Source of the DNA: Phycisphaerae bacterium | GTDB taxonomy: Bacteria; Planctomycetota; Phycisphaerae; UBA1845; Fen-1342 | DNA: 64,000 nucleotides | NCBI GenBank assembly: GCA_028277645.1 | Contig: JANQFV010000002.1 | Location: 47,099-111,098, forward strand | Direction: 5' to 3' | Shown here: positions 61,156 through 64,000 of the stretch, one piece after another | Layout: every line of letters begins with the position of its first letter | Position numbering within the stretch: the first letter of the stretch is position 1 | The notes under the pieces: model-generated | What the model saw: only the letters and a program-made list of their open reading frames with translations | The model's database searches: none | Told to the model about the DNA's origin: nothing | Position numbers and translations under genes: made by a program

Positions 61156-63882
61156 ATGTCTGACATTTCGCACCCACCCGATTCCGTACCAGGCGACGAC
61201 GAGCAGGCCGCGGTCGGCGCGGCTTGGCTAGCGGACCGCACTGTCGGCCCGCGTTTGCTGCTATGCGGCGAGTACGACCTGTGCATTGTGGCAGAACTGG
61301 CCGCGGCGCACGACGTGGTCGTCTGGAACGCGTCCGCCGAGCAGTTGCGGGTGCTGTCCACGGCCCTTGATACGTTGCCGACGTCAGTTCGCCAACGTGT
61401 GGTGCTGGAGAAGGTCGATCCCACCCAGCCACGCTCTCCAAATGCACCGTATGAGACGGTCATCGTCGGGAGTCTGTTGACGCAAGTCGCCGATCTACCG
61501 GGGCTGATGAGCAACATCCACGCGTGGCTCACCGAGGGCGGACGCCTGCTCGTGTATACGCCGCACGGACCCGCTTCAGGCCCTTCGGCGGTGCGACGAA
61601 CGTACTGCGGCGCACTGGTCGACATACTAGTGAGGGAGTTCAAGCTCGTGGAAGTGCAACCGGTCGGGGGTGGCTGGATTGGCGCCCACGCCGTCCGTAG
61701 CACGACCGCGAATAGTCCACCTTCGGCCGAACAGATGCTCGCTTGGGAGCGCGCCTGTCACTCGGACCTCGAACGCACGCTGGAGCGCCTCGCGCAGCTC
61801 GAAGCAGAGGTTGACGCCCGCGTCACGGAGGTCGAACGTCAATATCGCACAGAACACCATCGCCTGGGGAATGAGCATCTGGCCGAGCGTCAACGCCGGC
61901 GGATGGCCGAGGCACGCATCGAGCGCCTCAAAGCACAGGTGGAACACTACAAGTCCGAACTGATGCTGCGTGAGCAGGAAGTGCGCTATCAGCTCGGCGA
62001 CGCGTTTGTGCGCGCCGCGCGCCCCTCGCTTGATACGCTCAAGCTGCCCGGACGCCTGCTGGGGCTGCTATTCCGCGGCCTGCGGCGACAGAGCGATCGG
62101 CGCGAGGAGGCCCGCCAGCGCCGCTTGGCGAGCACGCCGGCGTCAGCGTCTGCCGGCCAAGCCGAGCGCTCGACGGGGGTGATGCGTCCAACGTTCGACG
62201 GCGCGGCGGAGCTGCCGCAGCCGTTCGCGTCTACACCGCCAGAGCTCCTGCGCCGCGACGATATTCGCGTGGCCGCCGTCACCGACGAATTCTCCTGGCG
62301 GGCGTGGCAATACGAAGCGCCGCTCACGACGTTCAAGCCTACGGATTGGCGGGCGGCGTTGGAGTCGGTCAAGCCGGGCTTGCTGTTCATCGAGTCCGCC
62401 TGGAGCGGTATCGGCGATTCCTGGTACTTCCAGATTCGCGACCTCGGCCAGCGCGACGAGGTGATCAAACACTACGCGCTGCCCGACGTGATCGAGTGGT
62501 GCCGCGCCGCCGGCATTCCGACCGTCTTCTATAACAAGGAAGACCCGCCGAACTTCGACGTGTTCATCGATGCGGCCAAGCTGTTCGATTACGTCTTCAC
62601 ATCGGACGCCAACTGCATTCCGGACTATTGCAAGCACATCGGGCATGACCGCGTATTCGCGCTGCCGTTCGCTGCACAGCCGCGGATTCACAATCCGATC
62701 CGATCCGGTCCGCGGGACGGCAATGTGTGTTTCGCCGGAACGTGGTACGCACATCGGCATTTCGCCCGCCAGGATGACGCGCTGCGCGTCTTGCGGCCCG
62801 CGCTGGAGTTTGACCTGCACGTTTACGACCGCATGGCGGACAGCGGGAATCCAAACTACCGCTGGCCGGACGCGTTCCTGTCCGCGATCCGCGGCGCCTT
62901 GCCGTACGCGGAGATGCTCGTGGCGTACAAGCGCTACAAGGCGTTCCTGAACATCAACAGCGTGACGAACTCGCCCACGATGTTCTCACGTCGGGTGTTT
63001 GAGCTGCTCGCGTGCGGTACGCCGGTCATCAGCTCGTACTCCGAGGGCATCGAGGAGATGTTTGGCGCCGATCTGGTTCTGATGAGCGAAGACGAAGCGA
63101 CGACGCGGTCGATGCTCGAACGGCTGCTCGGCGACGATGATTACCGCGAGCGTCTTGCCCTGCGCGGGCAGCGGAAGGTGTTTTGCGAGCACACCTATAC
63201 GCATCGCCTGCAGCAGGTGCTCGATGAGATCGATCTCGCGCGTCCGAGTGTTGGACAACCGCCCATCACGTTCATCGCCGCGGTTGAGGACGCCCAGCAG
63301 CTTGCGGAGGCCTGGGACCATTATCGCCGACAGACGTACGACCAAAAGCGGCTCATCATTTGCGCTGTTGACCCGGCATCAGTAGCGACCGTCGATACGG
63401 TCACGCGCGGGGCAGCCAATGCCAGTGTCAAGTGCAACGCGGGCGCGTCGTGGGGCGCGATTCTGGCGGACGCGGTCCGCGCCGCGGAGCCGGGCTTCGT
63501 GGCGGCGCTGCACCCTAGCTACTACTACGGCCGATCGTACCTGACGGATTACGCGAACGTGGCCCTGTACGCTCCAACGCCCGCGTTCGGTAAGGCTACC
63601 CACTACCATGTTGAGGGCGACGCGCAGCCGCGCGTGGTTAACGCCGGCGGTGAGTATCAGCTTGCTGAGCAGGTTCACCCGTGGACGCTCTGCCTGTCGC
63701 AGGCGGCTGCGATCGCCGCAACGGAACAGGTACAGAACGCAGGAGACGCCCACGCGTTTTGGGCGAAGCTCGGACAGCAGTTCGAGCGCGTCTACTCCGC
63801 CGACCGCTTCAACTACGTTGCCGCTGGGGTCGCTGCTAGCGGTTATACGCGCCCGCGTCAGGTGGAAATCGCCCAGGTTTAG
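61156..63882 (+). CDS. Large CgeB-like glycosyltransferase with N-terminal methyltransferase-like and coiled-coil parts
   Basis: The 908-residue protein has a SAM-methyltransferase-like N-terminus (about 15-170), a charged coiled coil (about 185-290), and a CgeB/GT4-like glycosyltransferase core (about 350-700, with WCRAAGIPTVFYNKEDPPNFDVF, DYVFTSDANCIPDY, FAGTWYAHRH and VFELLACGTPVISSYSEGIEEMF). The last 200 residues look like a degenerate second glycosyltransferase or binding domain. ATG at 61156 has GAGGAG a few nt upstream. It diverges from the zinc-finger methyltransferase and probably acts in the same sugar or polysaccharide pathway. Confidence 0.82.
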   Translation: MSDISHPPDSVPGDDEQAAVGAAWLADRTVGPRLLLCGEYDLCIVAELAAAHDVVVWNASAEQLRVLSTALDTLPTSVRQRVVLEKVDPTQPRSPNAPYETVIVGSLLTQVADLPGLMSNIHAWLTEGGRLLVYTPHGPASGPSAVRRTYCGALVDILVREFKLVEVQPVGGGWIGAHAVRSTTANSPPSAEQMLAWERACHSDLERTLERLAQLEAEVDARVTEVERQYRTEHHRLGNEHLAERQRRRMAEARIERLKAQVEHYKSELMLREQEVRYQLGDAFVRAARPSLDTLKLPGRLLGLLFRGLRRQSDRREEARQRRLASTPASASAGQAERSTGVMRPTFDGAAELPQPFASTPPELLRRDDIRVAAVTDEFSWRAWQYEAPLTTFKPTDWRAALESVKPGLLFIESAWSGIGDSWYFQIRDLGQRDEVIKHYALPDVIEWCRAAGIPTVFYNKEDPPNFDVFIDAAKLFDYVFTSDANCIPDYCKHIGHDRVFALPFAAQPRIHNPIRSGPRDGNVCFAGTWYAHRHFARQDDALRVLRPALEFDLHVYDRMADSGNPNYRWPDAFLSAIRGALPYAEMLVAYKRYKAFLNINSVTNSPTMFSRRVFELLACGTPVISSYSEGIEEMFGADLVLMSEDEATTRSMLERLLGDDDYRERLALRGQRKVFCEHTYTHRLQQVLDEIDLARPSVGQPPITFIAAVEDAQQLAEAWDHYRRQTYDQKRLIICAVDPASVATVDTVTRGAANASVKCNAGASWGAILADAVRAAEPGFVAALHPSYYYGRSYLTDYANVALYAPTPAFGKATHYHVEGDAQPRVVNAGGEYQLAEQVHPWTLCLSQAAAIAATEQVQNAGDAHAFWAKLGQQFERVYSADRFNYVAAGVAASGYTRPRQVEIAQV

Positions 63883-63985
63883 TCCGCCCACCCAGATGTG
63901 TACTAGGCTCTGTTTGATAGATCAATGTTCGGCGCTTGTACGGGTTGCGCGGTGTCAATCTGTAGTACACGCTGTTGTCGACGAC

Positions 63986-63992
63986 AAGGAGG
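63986..63992 (+). promoter_or_regulatory. Strong ribosome binding site at the window edge
   Basis: AAGGAGG is followed after 6 nt by AT at the last two positions. The next base is probably G, giving the ATG of a gene beginning just outside the window. The 103 bp between the glycosyltransferase stop and this site hold no other feature I can support. Confidence 0.7.
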
Positions 63993-64000
63993 TCGACGAT

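Overview
This is a 64 kb, GC-rich, gene-dense stretch of bacterial chromosome, most likely from a member of the Planctomycetota. The signs are a secreted protease ending in a dockerin-like calcium repeat of the GDINPFV type, a PEP-CTERM protein, FG-GAP propeller proteins, sulfatase-like enzymes lacking the formylglycine cysteine, an ATP synthase operon interrupted by dispersed repeats, and a small CPKC protein of a kind I recall from this phylum. The class is not certain. I found no rRNA, tRNA, CRISPR array, insertion sequence or prophage.

Layout: 1-11 kb holds a cut-off ispD, a lipoprotein with a split flagellar P-ring (FlgI-like) fold around HEAT repeats, an RsuA/RluB-type pseudouridine synthase, an FG-GAP lipoprotein overlapping a sulfatase-like lipoprotein, an APH-type kinase, an orphan HlyD-type adaptor and a membrane-anchored propeller. 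At 11-18.7 kb are a large secreted metalloprotease with a good terminator, an SDR oxidoreductase, a queuosine-precursor transporter, a tandem PTPS/QueD-like protein, and an unrecognised 453-residue gene with its own promoter. At 19-27 kb, on the minus strand, lies the F-type ATP synthase operon (atpZ-like, atpI-like, B, E, F, H, A, G, D). It has no atpC, has His-rich additions in subunits a and b, and carries dispersed repeats between atpA/atpH and atpG/atpD.

At 27-36 kb are a PAS-GAF-receiver protein overlapping a glycogen debranching enzyme, a PAS-Fis regulator divergent from a VKOR-DsbA-DsbA fusion, a small CPKC protein, trpF and an M48 membrane protease. At 36.2-40.2 kb a four-gene minus-strand operon encodes three exported proteins built from about six copies of one domain resembling LPP20/FlgT-N, plus a 54-residue lipoprotein that is easily overlooked. 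At 40-50 kb are a CPBP protease, a thioredoxin-fold protein without its CxxC, a coiled-coil membrane protein, an ADP-forming acyl-CoA ligase fused to a GNAT domain, a phosphodiesterase-like protein and a PEP-CTERM protein.

At 50-64 kb are a GNAT protein, rimO (with an internal 8-bp tandem repeat that can also form a G-quadruplex), and a two-gene cassette with a near-consensus promoter: a Gp37/Gp68 (DUF5131) three-cysteine protein and its TcmP partner. These are followed by an MBOAT acyltransferase, pyrC, a homocysteine S-methyltransferase-like gene, a wecE-like sugar aminotransferase, a stand-alone coaB, a zinc-finger methyltransferase and a long glycosyltransferase. The last group (57.9-63.9 kb) looks like the edge of a surface-polysaccharide locus. 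The window ends at a strong ribosome binding site for a further gene.

The best candidates for poorly described biology are the LPP20/FlgT-like repeat operon (36.2-40.2 kb), the Gp37/Gp68-TcmP cassette (52.2-53.9 kb), the 453-residue unknown (17.4-18.7 kb) and the His-rich ATP synthase subunits.
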